Shown here piece after piece: positions 35,417 through 49,200 of a stretch of DNA of 64,000 nt. A program made the position numbers and the translations under genes. The stretch lies in NCBI GenBank assembly GCA_029204225.1, contig CM055094.1, forward strand, positions 10,091,234 through 10,155,233. The letters run 5' to 3'. The notes beneath the pieces are model-generated. The model was not told the origin of the DNA and searched no databases. It worked only from the letters and a program-made list of their open reading frames with translations. The stretch is from Diphasiastrum complanatum. Taxonomy: Eukaryota > Streptophyta > Lycopodiopsida > Lycopodiales > Lycopodiaceae. The stretch's first letter is position 1; every line of letters starts with the position of its first letter.

Positions 35417-37220
35417 TTTGGTGCAGGTTACTTGAAGGATCAGCCAGATTTAACAAGGATTTGCAGGAGCTACCAATTCTAGAGCATCCTAGGATTAGGT
35501 TTCTCATGACTCTATGGTTGGAAGCTTTCCCACACAAATGAGGACATACAACAAAGGAAGGAAAACTCTAGAAAGTTGTTTCTTCATGTCTTGTAAGCTT
35601 TGAGATAAGTAGGGTGTGAAAAGTACAAAACCCATTCTAGTCCATCCTCCAATAGAGGATGTCGGCTTACTAGGAGGTGGTGCGCTCTGTCATGAGGAGA
35701 TTAGTGCCTTCTTAAGAAAACTTGATAAAGATTGCACCAATTGGAGACATGTTTTCTTGTACATTGAATCAAGACAACTCATTTTCCACCTTTTTATGAA
35801 TCTATTATCCCTTCATTTGTCAAAGGCATGGAAAAGCCAAGGTTTATGCTTGATACTATTCTTGTCTCTTCTCTTGGATTTAGGGGGGCATTGCTCTTTG
35901 TTCTCCCTCCTAAAATGAGGGATCAGATTTCCAAGTGTTGTATCTTGTCTAAAGGTTAATGTTCTGCAACATCAAAATCAATTGATTTCCAAAGACTCGT
36001 AATCTTATTAATCTCCATTCAAAAAAACAGTGTAGATTTTCCACATAGAAAAGGTCTCAATGTAATTTGTGCAAGTTGCATTCTTCAAACTTTCAGGCAT
36101 ATGTGATTTATCCAGTTTTGCTCATGGAAGGCCTATGTTGCCCACACCTACCTATTTGAGTCAAAAAACTTCACGTAACTTGCAACTGGATTTAAGGAAT
36201 CTTTGATGTCCATGATCTAAATTGGTATCCAAACAGCGTGACAAAAAAAGTTTTTTCCCAATATAATTTGTAGGTTTGATTGCCAAAGAGTAGAAATAGT
36301 CGCTATTGATTCTACCTGTTGAGTGAACTCCCCAAACACATGCAACGTAAGGAAATTATTTTCTTTTGAGTAATTGCAAATCCATTTATGCATGTTCACA
36401 TCTCATGCTGCTAGGAGGGGCCAGCATAGGTTAGGTTATGTGCTTAAGGGTGAGGAGTAGAAAATGTTTTGGTTTGATTTACGGCTAACTTATTGAGTTT
36501 TGTTTCAGAGTTTTCTAAAAGCCATGGATGACATACAAAAGCCCCCATTCTTCAAAGCCAAGAACACATTAGTAAAGGATTTCTGCAGCCTTTTTCTGTT
36601 CTTTCTTTGAGGTGCATTAAATTATGCAAAGATCTGCATTCTTAGGGATTCATCAAGAGAATGCTGCGAGTGCCCTGTTCAGCATAGTCCACCTGTTTTT
36701 TTTTTCCACATTTTATAAAAAGCCCTTGAGAATCCTACAAGAAGATTATGAGTAAAGAAAAAAACAATAACCCTTTCATGAAGAAATTATAGATACAAAC
36801 TACAGCCATAAAGAAATCAAAGCATATCATAGCCCATAATAAGTCAAACTGTTTGGCTGATGAGAAAATCTCCACAATAAGAAAAGGGATGGCATTGCCA
36901 ACCTTAATAAAAAAGGGACCTTCTAGTGACCTTTCATCCAGTCTCAACAGTTGTTAAATTATGGCTCAGCCTACCAGCCTCACTATATATTAATTGCCGT
37001 TTTACCCAGTCAAAAGGTCTCTAGAAAATCCATTCCCAAATCCGTATAGGTTTCAAACATGCAACAGTGCACACACTCCTACAGCTGAACGAAAGGCTGA
37101 GTCAAGTTTTAAATGTGGGCAGAATACAAGCAAGTATGCAAAACAAAATTATAAAGAATCAAAAAGAGCAGAACAAGAAAAGCTTTTAGCTCGCTTCCTG
37201 TTTTCCACATGTGACCCACG
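35417..37220. other. Leader remnant and unassigned DNA
   Basis: The first ~200 bp may be leader of the LTR at 34769. A 100-residue plus frame at 35616-35918 is not recognised. The right part (about 36700-37220) would contain the 3' UTR of the minus-strand gene; no canonical AATAAA on the minus strand was found. Confidence 0.4.
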
Positions 37221-40200
37221 TCATTCCAATACATTATCAGAATGTCTCTGTCTTGTTGACCGTAGCAGCACTGTATGCTGAGCCACATGTGTGTTTGGGT
37301 TAAAATGCCCATCAAATGAATAGTCATATTTTGCTTTGCATCTTCTACTGTCGATCTGATCTCTCTCATTTCTTCTATGCAGACTATCTCGTTGATCCTT
37401 CTTGCTTCTTTCCTCAGGTAACCTTCTATCTTTATGATTATCTTGCAGCTGAATGGCATGCTCTTTTGGCCCGCTGTCACTATCCTGTTGCTGCTGTTCT
37501 GTGAAAACAGATGCCCAAGCTACCTTTGGTTGGCCATTTCTGCTGTGAGCGATCTGTCTTCTATCGAAACTATCTCGCCTATCCCTCTTATCCCTTTGAG
37601 CAGGCAACCGCATATCATTGTGATTGTGGATTTCTTGCAGTTGAATAGAATGAGTGCTGATTTCTCTGTTATCTTTTTTGTGTTGCTTTTCTAAGAAAAC
37701 AGATGCCTGGGATGTCTTTGCCTTCCCATTAACACTGTGAGAGATCTGGGATTTGAGCAAAAGTACCCTGCCACATCTCACAAAGTGGGCAGGATTAGAT
37801 TGAGAAATGCATATTCCTTCGTTTAAAAATTAAGAACTGCAGACTTCACATGACTGCCAATAGCTCATATAAACTGCTTTGTATGAGAGAAAAACATCAT
37901 GACCCTCGGCTTTTCTTAAATGTGTAGGTGTTTTTGTATTCAGGATTCTACAAGTTGATCATCGTTTCTTTGGCACTTAATGGTTGCTAGGGGCAGAATT
38001 ACAGATTGTAGATCAAAAGTGTCGTTAGATCTGCTTTGGTGAACCACTTTCATTGAGGATCACAGTGCTGTCAATGTTTCCTCAAGCTTTTGATATTACT
38101 CGGATGCTAAATTCTAATGAGCTCAAAGGATGGTGGGCTCCTTCTGTGAAACCTACAGGATTCTCAAGTGGAAGTTAACCAGTGACTATCTTCTAACTGC
38201 CTAATCCACCTCAGTGAATTGTTTTTGAAGCATGATAACAGATAAAGAGCTCAGAGTAATCTGTTCTTACAACAATCAAGCAGTTGTCAAAGAAGACTCT
38301 CCAATTGAAAAACCCTTTCTTTATCGGATATCATGGCCGCACACTTGCCTTTCAGAAACTCAAAACTTTTGCACCTTCACAAAAGACCAAACTTTTAGTC
38401 GCACTCAGGAATTTCAAAGAACCTTCTACTTTATGTAACCAGACCATTTTGCTGTGCCTTGGACTCACCATTTTTACCACCATAAGCCCTTATTTCTCAT
38501 ATTTGATAATCAGATGCATTGAGTTCTTACAAAAGAATTTACTGATCATCTCTAGATGATTATGGCATGGCCTATTATGTAATTTATCACTAAAATGGAA
38601 CTTTTGCATCCATAAAACAACATGATCACATATTCAACAAGCTCGGAAGAATTAAAAAGAAGATAAAAAGGTTGAACACGTACTCCGCTTGAAGTTTTTG
38701 TATCTGTTTGTCTTTCCTTGCAACCTCCAGTTGAGCTGTCTACAAGTAATAAATAACAACGACATTGAATCAAATACCTGCCTGTTTTCAAACTCACAGA
38801 TTGAAACAAAGCATACGGACCAAAAAGCTGTTGCAAACATGATAGATCATATGTTCTATCAATGTTCAAACATGAGATTTTAACTTATTTATTTTGGACA
38901 AAGGACTGTAAAGCATAATGCGAGAAGCCCACAAAAAGTAGATCAAAAGACATCTGCCAGTCTAAATTAAAAAAATGCGCTCCAGTGTGCAATTATTCCT
39001 TCTCAAGACTATAAACAAGTGCAATACTAAGGACTCTATCCAAACAATCAGAAAAATTACTTGTGTCATCTTCGAACATGAGAATAATCAAAATATAATG
39101 AAGTAACTTACAATTTCACATAAAACATACCTTAAACAGGCACGAAATATTTCGAATCAGGACATTTTTCTCCAGCTCGGTTGATTCAACCTATTACACG
39201 GCCTATGTTAGTTTACAGCAGTTTGGCTAGAACAACAACAAAATAATCAGTAAATAGCTGTTGTAACGTTCACTTTTGCTTCTTGTCTAAACCTCACCAT
39301 GACAAAATGAAAAATGAATGAATTATGTAAAATTGTAAATATTACTGAATTCAAAAGCTGGCAACTGTGAGTTGCCTTTCACTGTGATGACCTTCAGATG
39401 CAACTTCAAAAATATAAGAAGGCTTGCTGATTCTTTCAGGTCTGAGCCACTTAAAGCCAGTTACAGCTCCAATAAGTACAGAGTAGCTAGACAATACTCA
39501 TGAAAACATCAAATGTTCCTGAGCAGTATTTAGTCAGCAACAAAACGGTACCCAGTTTTTCCTCTTCTATTTTGAGAAAAAAAAAAAAAAGCAACTAGAT
39601 CTTAAGAACTGTCATTAGGGATTCCATTCACAAGGCAAGGACGAAAACATGTCGTCGCCGACATGTGCTCCAAGCACTGGAAAAAAGGACATACTATTTT
39701 AGGAATCTTCAAACCACATGCACATAATACAATACAGTTTCTTGAGTACTGCATCATTGAACTCGAGAACAGCATTGGCATACGGAATGTACTGACTTAA
39801 TCTGGAAAGTTAACTACAAGCGAATTACACTCTTGAGACTTACGTCAAGAGTGAAAAACTTGGCATTTTAATATGAGTCACTGAACAAGACAACCATATA
39901 TTGATGATGTTAAGTCTCGAATATTACCTGAACATAACAGAGAACATATGGAGTCTCTAACTTATGGAGTTCCAGAACAAAGCTTTAGACTATCAAACAA
40001 ACGCATAGCACACAGTATATGCTACAACATCCCTACTCACATCATCAGCACTCAAGAAAAAGTGCAGGTCACAAGCATAAGTGTACCAGTTTTCAATCGA
40101 TCAAATATAAATAAACGCAAGCATTTGCAAACATGTCCGCACGTATGCCAGGGGAGGGGAAATTTTCCACTGATAAAGGTTGCAAATTTGTATGTGAAGC

Positions 40201-43200
40201 TTTGTAGGACTAAAATATTTAAAAATGTGCATCCAAAAATAAAAGAATTTAACAGTTTACTTGATTTTGTACTCATTAAATAAACCACATATTCAAGACC
40301 CACACATGCAAACGCCAGACATGTTTGCAAACATGGGTCCTGCCAAAACTATGGGCAAACACGTTTGCTGGTGAGTATAATCTTGAGTGAAGAACAGACT
40401 TAGGACTAGCATCTAAGAGCCAAGCGAATCAAGCTATCGAACTGTTTAGCTTGTAAGCATCTAGGAAAGGCTCACACAAAAACAGTGCTATTTATGTGGA
40501 CTATGGGTCTGTACTTGATCACATGGAACCGTATTGAATGACAACAAACCGACAACAATTGTGAAGCATAAGCACCCATCTCAGATTTTGTGACAAAAAC
40601 GTGAGTCAACTCAATGTGCTCAACAAAATACGAGTACATTGTACAATACCAACAGTATCTCTATCTATAATTAACCGGAATGACAACTCCTTAGAAATAG
40701 GAGCAAGCTTTCCATAGGTAGCAGTAGCTCTACTTTGGTAGGTGTCTCTTTGCAACTGTGAGACTTTTGGAGACATGGAGCTGTTAACAAAAAAACATTT
40801 GTTTGGGGAATAGTGTTCCGGAACTCTGGAACGTGGGGGTCCGGAACGCCGTTCCGGTGCTACTTAGGTTTGAATTGAGGCTACACAACAACTGCTTGCT
40901 ACCTGCTTTTGCATCAGCTCAAGTCGGGCTTGCAACTCCTTTTCCCCTTTTGTAAGGTGCTCCAATCTCTCCTCCATCTGAGAAATGCAGCCATGTCTAC
41001 TATTCAGAAATTAGTTTCATCATACTTTTGGAACAACATATGCAAAATCATACTTCTTGGAGACCCACTCTTAACTACATTTGAATCATAGTTGCCAGAA
41101 ACGCGTTTCTGAGAATAAATGTTTCCAGAGAAACGCGTTTCTGGATCCAGAATTGCTGAAAAAAAAACGCAGATATTAAAAATTTGAACTAGGGTTGATA
41201 GCTAAACAAGGATTGAGGCACCTAAACTGGACCACATTGTACTGCCCTTAATAATTAATGCTTTAATTTGATACCCATATTGCCCACAAAAATCAAAAAG
41301 AAAAAAAGAAAAAAAAAAACCTTTCTGAGAAATGCTGTCCCAAATCAGAAACGCAGTGCAACTATGAAATTTTGAATATAGGAGTTGGTTCATGCTTTTA
41401 AGCAAAAGCTTAGATCTACAACTATTTCTTTTCAATGTAAGGCTCACCACTTATTCGAGCCAAATCCCAAAAATTATGCATGTTTGTGGTGCTATCATAC
41501 ATGATCCAGATCATGAAGCATGTGAGAGCCACACTCTGAAAATTTACATATCGGGCAAGAATCAATGACAACAATTCAATGAGCAACTTGTTACAGAAAG
41601 CGTTTTTCAAGTAATCAATAATTGAAGTTCTTAAACAAATCACATCGAGATTTAATTGTGCTGGAGTCTTCTACCAACCATGCAGACAGACTAGAGCTAC
41701 CTCTTGGATTGATGTCTTGAGCAACTGCTTTCCACCACCCAAATCTTCATAGAGATCTTCATATAATGAATCTTCATCAACTGCAACAGTAAAAAATTCA
41801 CCATGGTCCATGATCTTGAACTCTTGTACTTGCTCACACGAATTTAGGTTAAGGAGTAAGTTAAACTCATGGTAAGATCTTAATGTTTACAAGAAGAATG
41901 AGATTGACTTCGCTCTTCTAAGAATACCTTCAGATGTGCATGCCATCGATGGTTCTGATGCCTACCCTAGCAAACTGTTCGTGACATCATACTTATGATA
42001 ACGACCATTGACTTGCAATTAAGATTCTCAGCATAACTGGTGCAACTTGTCCTTTGAAGTTTTTATCGACTGCATCAAAACAAAAAAAGTATATCAGAAA
42101 CAGTGCTTTAAGTGTAAGTATGGAAGAAAGTGAGAATGAGAGTAACCTTTTAAGAATTATAGAAAAATTGTGCATAAGGATTTCCACTGTAGATATGCTC
42201 ATTGTTTATGATAGATATGACAAAAAAATCTTTATTGGCAAAGGGAAGTGCCGATTTTCGCCAAGAAACATAGAACATAAATATCCAGGTTGCATGATAC
42301 ATGTCAACACATCAAAGGAGTTTCATAATGCAACAAAATTATGTTGCAATAAAGAATGAGCTGCAGCAATACATAAAAAGGATGCCTCCTAGGTTGCAAG
42401 CAAACTTTTGACACGAATCAGAAGTGAATCTCACTCAGCATTTGGCTTAGTCATTTAACAAGTCACAACTTTATCAGTGAGCAAAATCCTCACATGGACC
42501 TGTATCTTCCTGAACATCATCTACAACAGGAGTTTTTGATGTAGGAGAAAATACATCCTCCTCATGATCTTCTAGGTTAGAAGACTCACTTTCTTCGAAC
42601 ACAACATCCCTGCTCATAATCACCTTCTTACTGGTAAGATTATAAAGGTGATATGCCTTCTCTTCCTCATCATAATTAAGGAATGAACACTTGATTGCCT
42701 TTGAATCAAGTTTTTGCCAATTATCTTTAGGAATATGAGCATATGCAATACAACCAAAAACTCGTAGATGATCCACTTCAGGTTTTCAACCTGTGAAAGC
42801 TTCTTCTAGAGTTCGATTTAGAACAGCTTTTGTAGGACTTCTGTTAAGTAAGTAAGTAAATTGTTGTACTAATTGCCTCGCCCCACAAATGATTCTTGAC
42901 GTTCTTACCTTGTAGCATGCTTCGAGCACTCTCCACAATAGACCTGATCTTTCTCTCGGCTACTCCATTATGTCGTGGTGTATCTGTCAAAGCAAATTGT
43001 CTCTTGATTCCATGTTCTTTGCAGAATTCCTGGAACTCTATAAATATGAACTAACCTCCCTTATCTGAACGTAGAATCTTGATTTGCTTTTGTCTACTTC
43101 TCAACAAGTAATTTGAACTAAGTAAAGAACTTAAAAGCTTGACTCTTATACTTAAGCAAGTATATCCATACCTTCCTGGAAAATCATCCACAAATACCAT

Positions 43201-46200
43201 GAAGTAGGATGCTCCCCCTATAGACTCAGTCTGCATGGGACCACATAAGTCTATATGAACAAGCTCCAAGATCTCCTTGGCTCTATATGCTCCATCCTTA
43301 GGAAACTGCATACGATGATGCTTGCCCATAACCCATCCTTCACAAATTTTTTCCAAAGATACATATTAGGTAATGCTATTACCATATTATTGTCTTTTAG
43401 AACCTGTAAACTTTTATAGTTCAAATGTCCAAACCTTTCATGCCATATCCTGCTCTCCATACTATCAGAAGCTGCACAAACCTGATGATCTGATCTAGAT
43501 GCATCAAGTTTGTAAAGTCGACCTTCCAAAGACCCTGTGACCACAACTTCGTAACCTTTGCTTTTGTCTTTGATAAGACACTTCTAATCATCAAACTCAA
43601 CTTTCATGTTCTATTTAGTGATAGCAAAAACTGAAAGTGAATTCTTCTTTAAACCTGGAACATAGAGAACATTCTTAATTTCTCCTATGTGTTAGGAATT
43701 TATGTTTATTTGATACCCCTTAATGATAGTTTGGCCATGCCCGCGTGCTATTTTTAGGGGCCATTCTAGTTATGATAGATTCATTTTTTACGCTTATGCA
43801 TGTAGGTGGGCGCTCTACAAATAGACTAGGATCTATTTTAGTAATTCGAACTTCATTTTTAGTTCTTACCATATATAGGTAGTATTATTAGTAATCTCGA
43901 TTCTCTTATGATCTGATTTCTCTCTATGCTTAGTTTTGTGTGAGTGCTAGTAGGACTAGTATCTCCATCTAGAATTTGTATCTCAAATTTTGACATGGTA
44001 TCAGAGCAGGTTTTGTGAGAGAGAGAGTTTGTTTGCAGGGTTGCAACCAAATCTGATTGGAGGAGTTGTTGAGCTGGACTACTGTTGGAAGCAGTCCACT
44101 GGAATCAAAGTTTTTGGACTACTGATCACTGCCTGCCTGCCAGAATTGTTCGCGACAGATTATTGTTCGTGACAGTTTCTGACAGGTTGATCGCTTCTAG
44201 ATTGTTGTTGTCTACAGATTGATCACAGAGTCGAAAGATTCGCGAAAGGCGACATATTTGTGAAAGGTGACAGATTCACGAAAGATTCGTGACAGGCGAC
44301 AGATTCTCACAAAAGCTTCGAGATTCGAGAAAGATTTGAGATTCGCGAAAGATTCGCAAGATTCTTTACAGAGTTTCAAGATTCAAGATTTGCGACAAGA
44401 TTCGAGAAAGATTCGCGAGGGATTTTCCGCAAATGAAGCAGTTTCCTTTTCAAACCACTTTCTTTCCATCTTTTGACTGATTTGATTGATTCTCCTCTAT
44501 ATCTTGCTGCTTTTTCTTCTTCTTCTTCCCTTTGCCACTCTTCTTGGAACTCTGTTCTTGCTTCTTTGCCAGGAATGCCTGTTCCTTGAAATCGTCCCTG
44601 TTGACAATATTTTGTCGTCTCATTTCTTCTTGTAGTAAGATGGCATTCAGCTCATCGAAAGAAGGCCTCGTTTCTCTTAATGATAGCATCATTACAAAAT
44701 TCTGATAGGCCAAAGGTAGACTATTAAGTACAATGCATACCAATACTGAATCTTGAACACTTTCTCCAATTGCGATAAGTTGGCCTCTCAGATCTTTCAC
44801 TCGAGTAAAGTAGTCCGTTACTGATTCACTTGTACCCATCTTCAACGTGTGAAGTTTATTAGTCAAGAACAAGATCCGTGACTGATTTACTGTTTCATAC
44901 AAGTTCTTCAGTACATCCCAAGCCTCCTTGGGTCCAGCAGCATCTCTGATATGAGGTATAATCATATCTTTAACTGATAAGTTAATGATATGATGAGCTT
45001 TTCTTCTACGTCTCTGATACTCCTGCAACTCTTTGTCAGTGGTAGGAGGTATCTCAACACCTATGACGATCTCCCAATATTCTCTATCTTGGAGAATATT
45101 TTGCATCTTGAACTTCCATATGTTGTAGTTCGTTCCATCTAGCTTGCTAGACTCTGGCAACACAGCGTCCTTCAATCCTGCCATTAATCTGATCTGTAAC
45201 AAATCTCGGATCTATCAACAGTCTAACTGTCAAAGACTGCGAATCTGTCGCGAATCTGTCACCAATCTATCACCAATCTCGAATCTTTCGCGAATCTTTC
45301 TTGAATCTGTTGCGAATCTGTCACCAATCTCGAATCATTATGCAAAGGAGTGTTGGCACAACAAGTTCAAGAAAAAGCAGGATGGAAATTTTGCTGAAGA
45401 AGAAGAAACTTCTAATGCAAAATTGAGTGCTTTAGATCTTGAAGACTATGAATTCTTCTCAGCATCGACATCTTCTAGTAGTGCCTTCTCAAAGGAAGAA
45501 GATATTTGGTTTATTGATTCAGGAGCTTCTAAGCACATGACACCTAGGCGAGACTGGCTATCTAATTTTCAAAAATTAGATGATGGTTCAAATGTGAAGT
45601 TGGGGGACAACTACACATATGATATAAAGGGAGTTGGAAAAGTACAAGTAAAACTACCTTCAGGAAAGATTGGAAACATACAGGATGTGCTTTATGTACC
45701 AGGAATCAAGAAAAACTTGCTCTCAGTATCAGCTATTACAAAGCAACACATGGTGGTGCAGTTTGATGAACAGAGGTGTCTCATCAAGAAGAAAAATGAT
45801 GAAGTAATAGCTGAGGGCATACTTGCAGGGCAGTTGTATAAACTTCAAGCTCAGGTGGTGGATCATCATGCAAGTGTTGCGGATACTGAATCATTGAGTA
45901 AGTTATGGCACGAGAGGTATGGACATCTGAATTACAAAAGTCTACAAGTTTTAAGGAAATTTAACATGGTTCCTAAAGTGTCTTTGGTTGAGATAGGAAA
46001 GAGGAAGGAGAGGTCAAGTATATGGGATACTTATTCACCTCCTACTTCGCCAAGCAGGAAGCATCCTACATCAGAAGCTAGAAGATTGCCTAGATGGTAC
46101 TATGAAACTATCAAGGATAGTGTTATTATGGAACAGGGAGAGTCCAGTACACATGGAACTAGGAGATCAGCTAGACTTGAAAAGCAACATGAAAATCAAG

Positions 46201-49200
46201 ATCGACATGAGGTTCAACAAGAGGATCATCATGAAGATGGGGATGTACATTTTGCATATATGGCCACAATATTAGAGACCAAGGATCCATCTACTTTCAG
46301 AGAGGCTGAAAAAGAGGATATTTGGAAGAAAGCTATGGATGAGGAGTACAAGTCAATCATGAAGAACAAGACTTGGAGACTTGTTCAGCTACCTACAGGT
46401 AAAAAGGCCATTGGATGCAAATGGGTCTATAGGACTAAGTACAAATCAGATGGTTCTATAGATAAACATAAGGCAAGATTGGTGGCAAAAGGTTATGCTC
46501 AACAGGAAGGGATTGACTATGAGGAAACTTTTGCACCAGTTGCTAAATCTACTACTATGAGGACTGTTTTATCATTGGCAACTCAGTTTGGATGGGATAT
46601 TCAACAAATGGATGTAAAGAGTGCATTCCTGAATGGATTTCTAGAGGAAGAAATTTACATGGAGCAGCCAGAGAGATACATAGTAGCAGGACATGAATAT
46701 AAGGTTTGCAGGTTGGACAAGGCATTATATGGACTTAAGCAGGCACCCAGGGCATGGTAGACTAGGATTGACACATACTTTGAGGAGCTTGGCTTTCAGA
46801 GAAGTAGTTCGGAGCATACACTTTATGTTTTGGTCAGAAATAATCATGTCGTTATTGTAGTGATGTATGTGGATGATCTTATTATTACAGGATCAGATCA
46901 TAGTATGATTCAGGGAATCAAGAAAGATCTCTCATCAGAATTTGATATGAAAGATCTTGGTTCACTACAATATTTTCTTGGGATTGAGGTATGGAGAGTA
47001 GCACAGGGACTATTAATTTTTCAATCTAAGTATGAGTTATTTTTATTCATTATTTGACATTTAGACTATATGGTTGGCCTTGGGCCCTATTATTGACATT
47101 TAGGCCTTGGGCCCTATGATTCACTATATTGGTTATTTGGTCATATTACTGAGAGTGGGCGCCTTCTTGGAGGGCGCACTATTTTCCCTCTCAGTTTGGC
47201 CCTAGCCACTGGAAGCTTCCTTTTAGGGCTTCCTCTTGGCTATAAGTAGGGATTCTGTGTCATTTGTTACTTGGCTTTCTGATATGATCTCCTTCTTTAG
47301 TCTCTTTAAGCTTTCTCTCTCCTGCTTTCTAGGGTTAAGTCTTGCTTATGTGATGCTTTCATAGACTAAATCTAGATCAGCCGTGGCTACGTTCATAACT
47401 GTATGCTCATGAAATTCTAGAAAAGTTCAATATGTCAGAGTGCAAGCCTATTTCTACACCATATGATAGTGGATGTAAGCTTACTAAAGCTGAGGAAGAT
47501 CAGGATGTAGATGAGACGTTATATAGAAAGCTAGTTGGAAGCTTAATTTATCTAACTACTACAAGACCAGATATTGCTTATGCTGTGAGTATGGTTAGTC
47601 AATTTATGGCTAAACCTAAGCAAATTCATTGGAAAGCTGCTAAGCGAATACTCAGATATATCCAGGGCACTTCGAGATTTGATATTCTCTATGGTAGACA
47701 GGATGATTTGAAGTCATAGGGGTATGTGGATGCTGATTGGGCTGGAGATGCGGAAGACCGAAGATCTACTACAGGTTATGTTTTTAGTCTTGGTTCTGGT
47801 GCTATTTCTTGGAGTTCAAAGAAGCAACATACTATTGCTTTATCATCTACAAAGGCAGAATATCGAGCTACTACAAGTGCAACATGTGAAGCAATATGGT
47901 TACGAAGGATTGAAAAATCCAGTTTTTCACAACAGGACAAAGCATATTGAAGTACAACAACACTTCATCAGAAAGAAAATTCAAAGTGATGAAGTAAAGC
48001 TTATCTATTGCCCTACAGAAGAACAAGTTGCAAATATTTTTTAGTTCTTACCATATATAGGTAGTATTATTAGTAAATAGCTTTTGCTATTTTGCTATTT
48101 ACTTAAGGCTCATTAGCTTTTATCAATCATTAGAGAAATTATATAAGAAGGCTGCCGCCCCACCTCCATTATTCCATTCAATTCAATGAGCTAGAGCATT
48201 TGCTCAATTCTCTTATGATCTGATTTCTCTCTATGCTTGGTTTTGTGTCAGTGCTAGTAGGACTAGTATCTCCATCTAGAATTTGTATCTCAAATTCTGA
48301 CACTGTCCCCTAAAAAAATGTACTCTCACTACACCTCGACCTTTGATGTCGTAAGAAGCATTGTCTCCAAGCTTGACATGTGCATTTACACCACTGTCTC
48401 AAAGAGACCGGTCTCTACTGCCTCAAATACTGCCTTCTCCAGCTGCTGCCGCCCTCAGGAACACCTGTCCTGGTTGCTGCAGCCTCAGGTACTGCCTGTC
48501 TGGTTGATGTTGCCTCAGATATTGCCTTCCCTAGTTGTTGCCGCCCTCAGGAAGACCTGCAACAGACCTGTCTGATTGATGCCGCCCTCAAGAGCACCTG
48601 TCTTGGTTGATGCTGCCTCAGGTATTGCATGTCTCATCACTATTTCCTCAGGTACAGCCTGTCCAGGAAATCACCTGTCAGTTACTGCTACGCTAGATAT
48701 TACCTGCACAGATACTGCCGCTCTCAAAAGTCACCTATTCAGATATTGCCGCCCTCAAAAGGACCTGCAACAGACCTGCCGCCCTCAAAAGCCACCTGCA
48801 ACAGATCTGCCTATCCTCAGAAACCACCTGCAACAAATTTGCCGCCCTTCAGGTAAAGCCTTCTCAGGTACTGCCGCCCTTAGGTAAAACCTGCTCCAGT
48901 TGTGACCTGCACCAGATGCGTGACCTGCACCAAATCTTCTTTCGTAGATCTCGATCTTAGGAACCCTGCTCTGATACCATGATAGAATATGAGTGATTCT
49001 CAAACTAGGAGTAGACTAATCCTATTAGTCCTCACAAAACACCAAACACAAGAGAAAGAAGATGAATCACAAGAGCAAAAATCTGAGATGATCTGAATTG
49101 AATTGATAATGAAGGAGGGCGCCCATCTGCTCTTATAGAGACTGGACTAACTCTAAGGCAAAAGCTATTTGCCAACAATATCGTTTGGCAAAAGCAATTA

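Larger units (their letters stand above)
43690..48302 (+). mobile_element. Copia-C: plus copia inserted in Copia-B, with inverted gag
   Basis: 5' LTR 43690-43995 (TGTTAGG...TTTTGACA), PBS TGGTATCAGAGCAGG (43996-44010), a repetitive leader, an inverted gag block (about 44418-45335), then protease, GAG-pre-integrase, RT and RNase H on the plus strand and a 3' LTR piece (about 48036-48302). The 5' LTR lacks ~130 bp that the 3' LTR keeps, including the TATA-like TTATATAAGAAGG. Integrase core is deleted in frame. RT has a TAG at about 46758 and a 366-bp insertion at 47035. Flanks CTATG (43685-43689) and CTGTC (48303-48307) match at three of five bases, a decayed target duplication. It lies in protease/pre-integrase DNA of Copia-B. 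Confidence 0.88.

Noticed and set aside
41422-41643. Candidate exon after TTTTCAG at about 41540 (reads [10 protein letters not shown])
   Set aside because: Exons 4 and 5 already join in phase 0 with a continuous coiled coil; this piece would break it and is hydrophobic intron sequence.
41801-41811. Start codon at 41811 for the minus-strand gene
   Set aside because: A good acceptor (CTGTTGCAG) at 41781 and a phase-matching 34-bp exon upstream favour a start at 51014, although a short form cannot be excluded.
44220-44418. CRISPR-like repeat array
   Set aside because: Units are short, irregular and without unique spacers, and sit in the leader of a plant retrotransposon.
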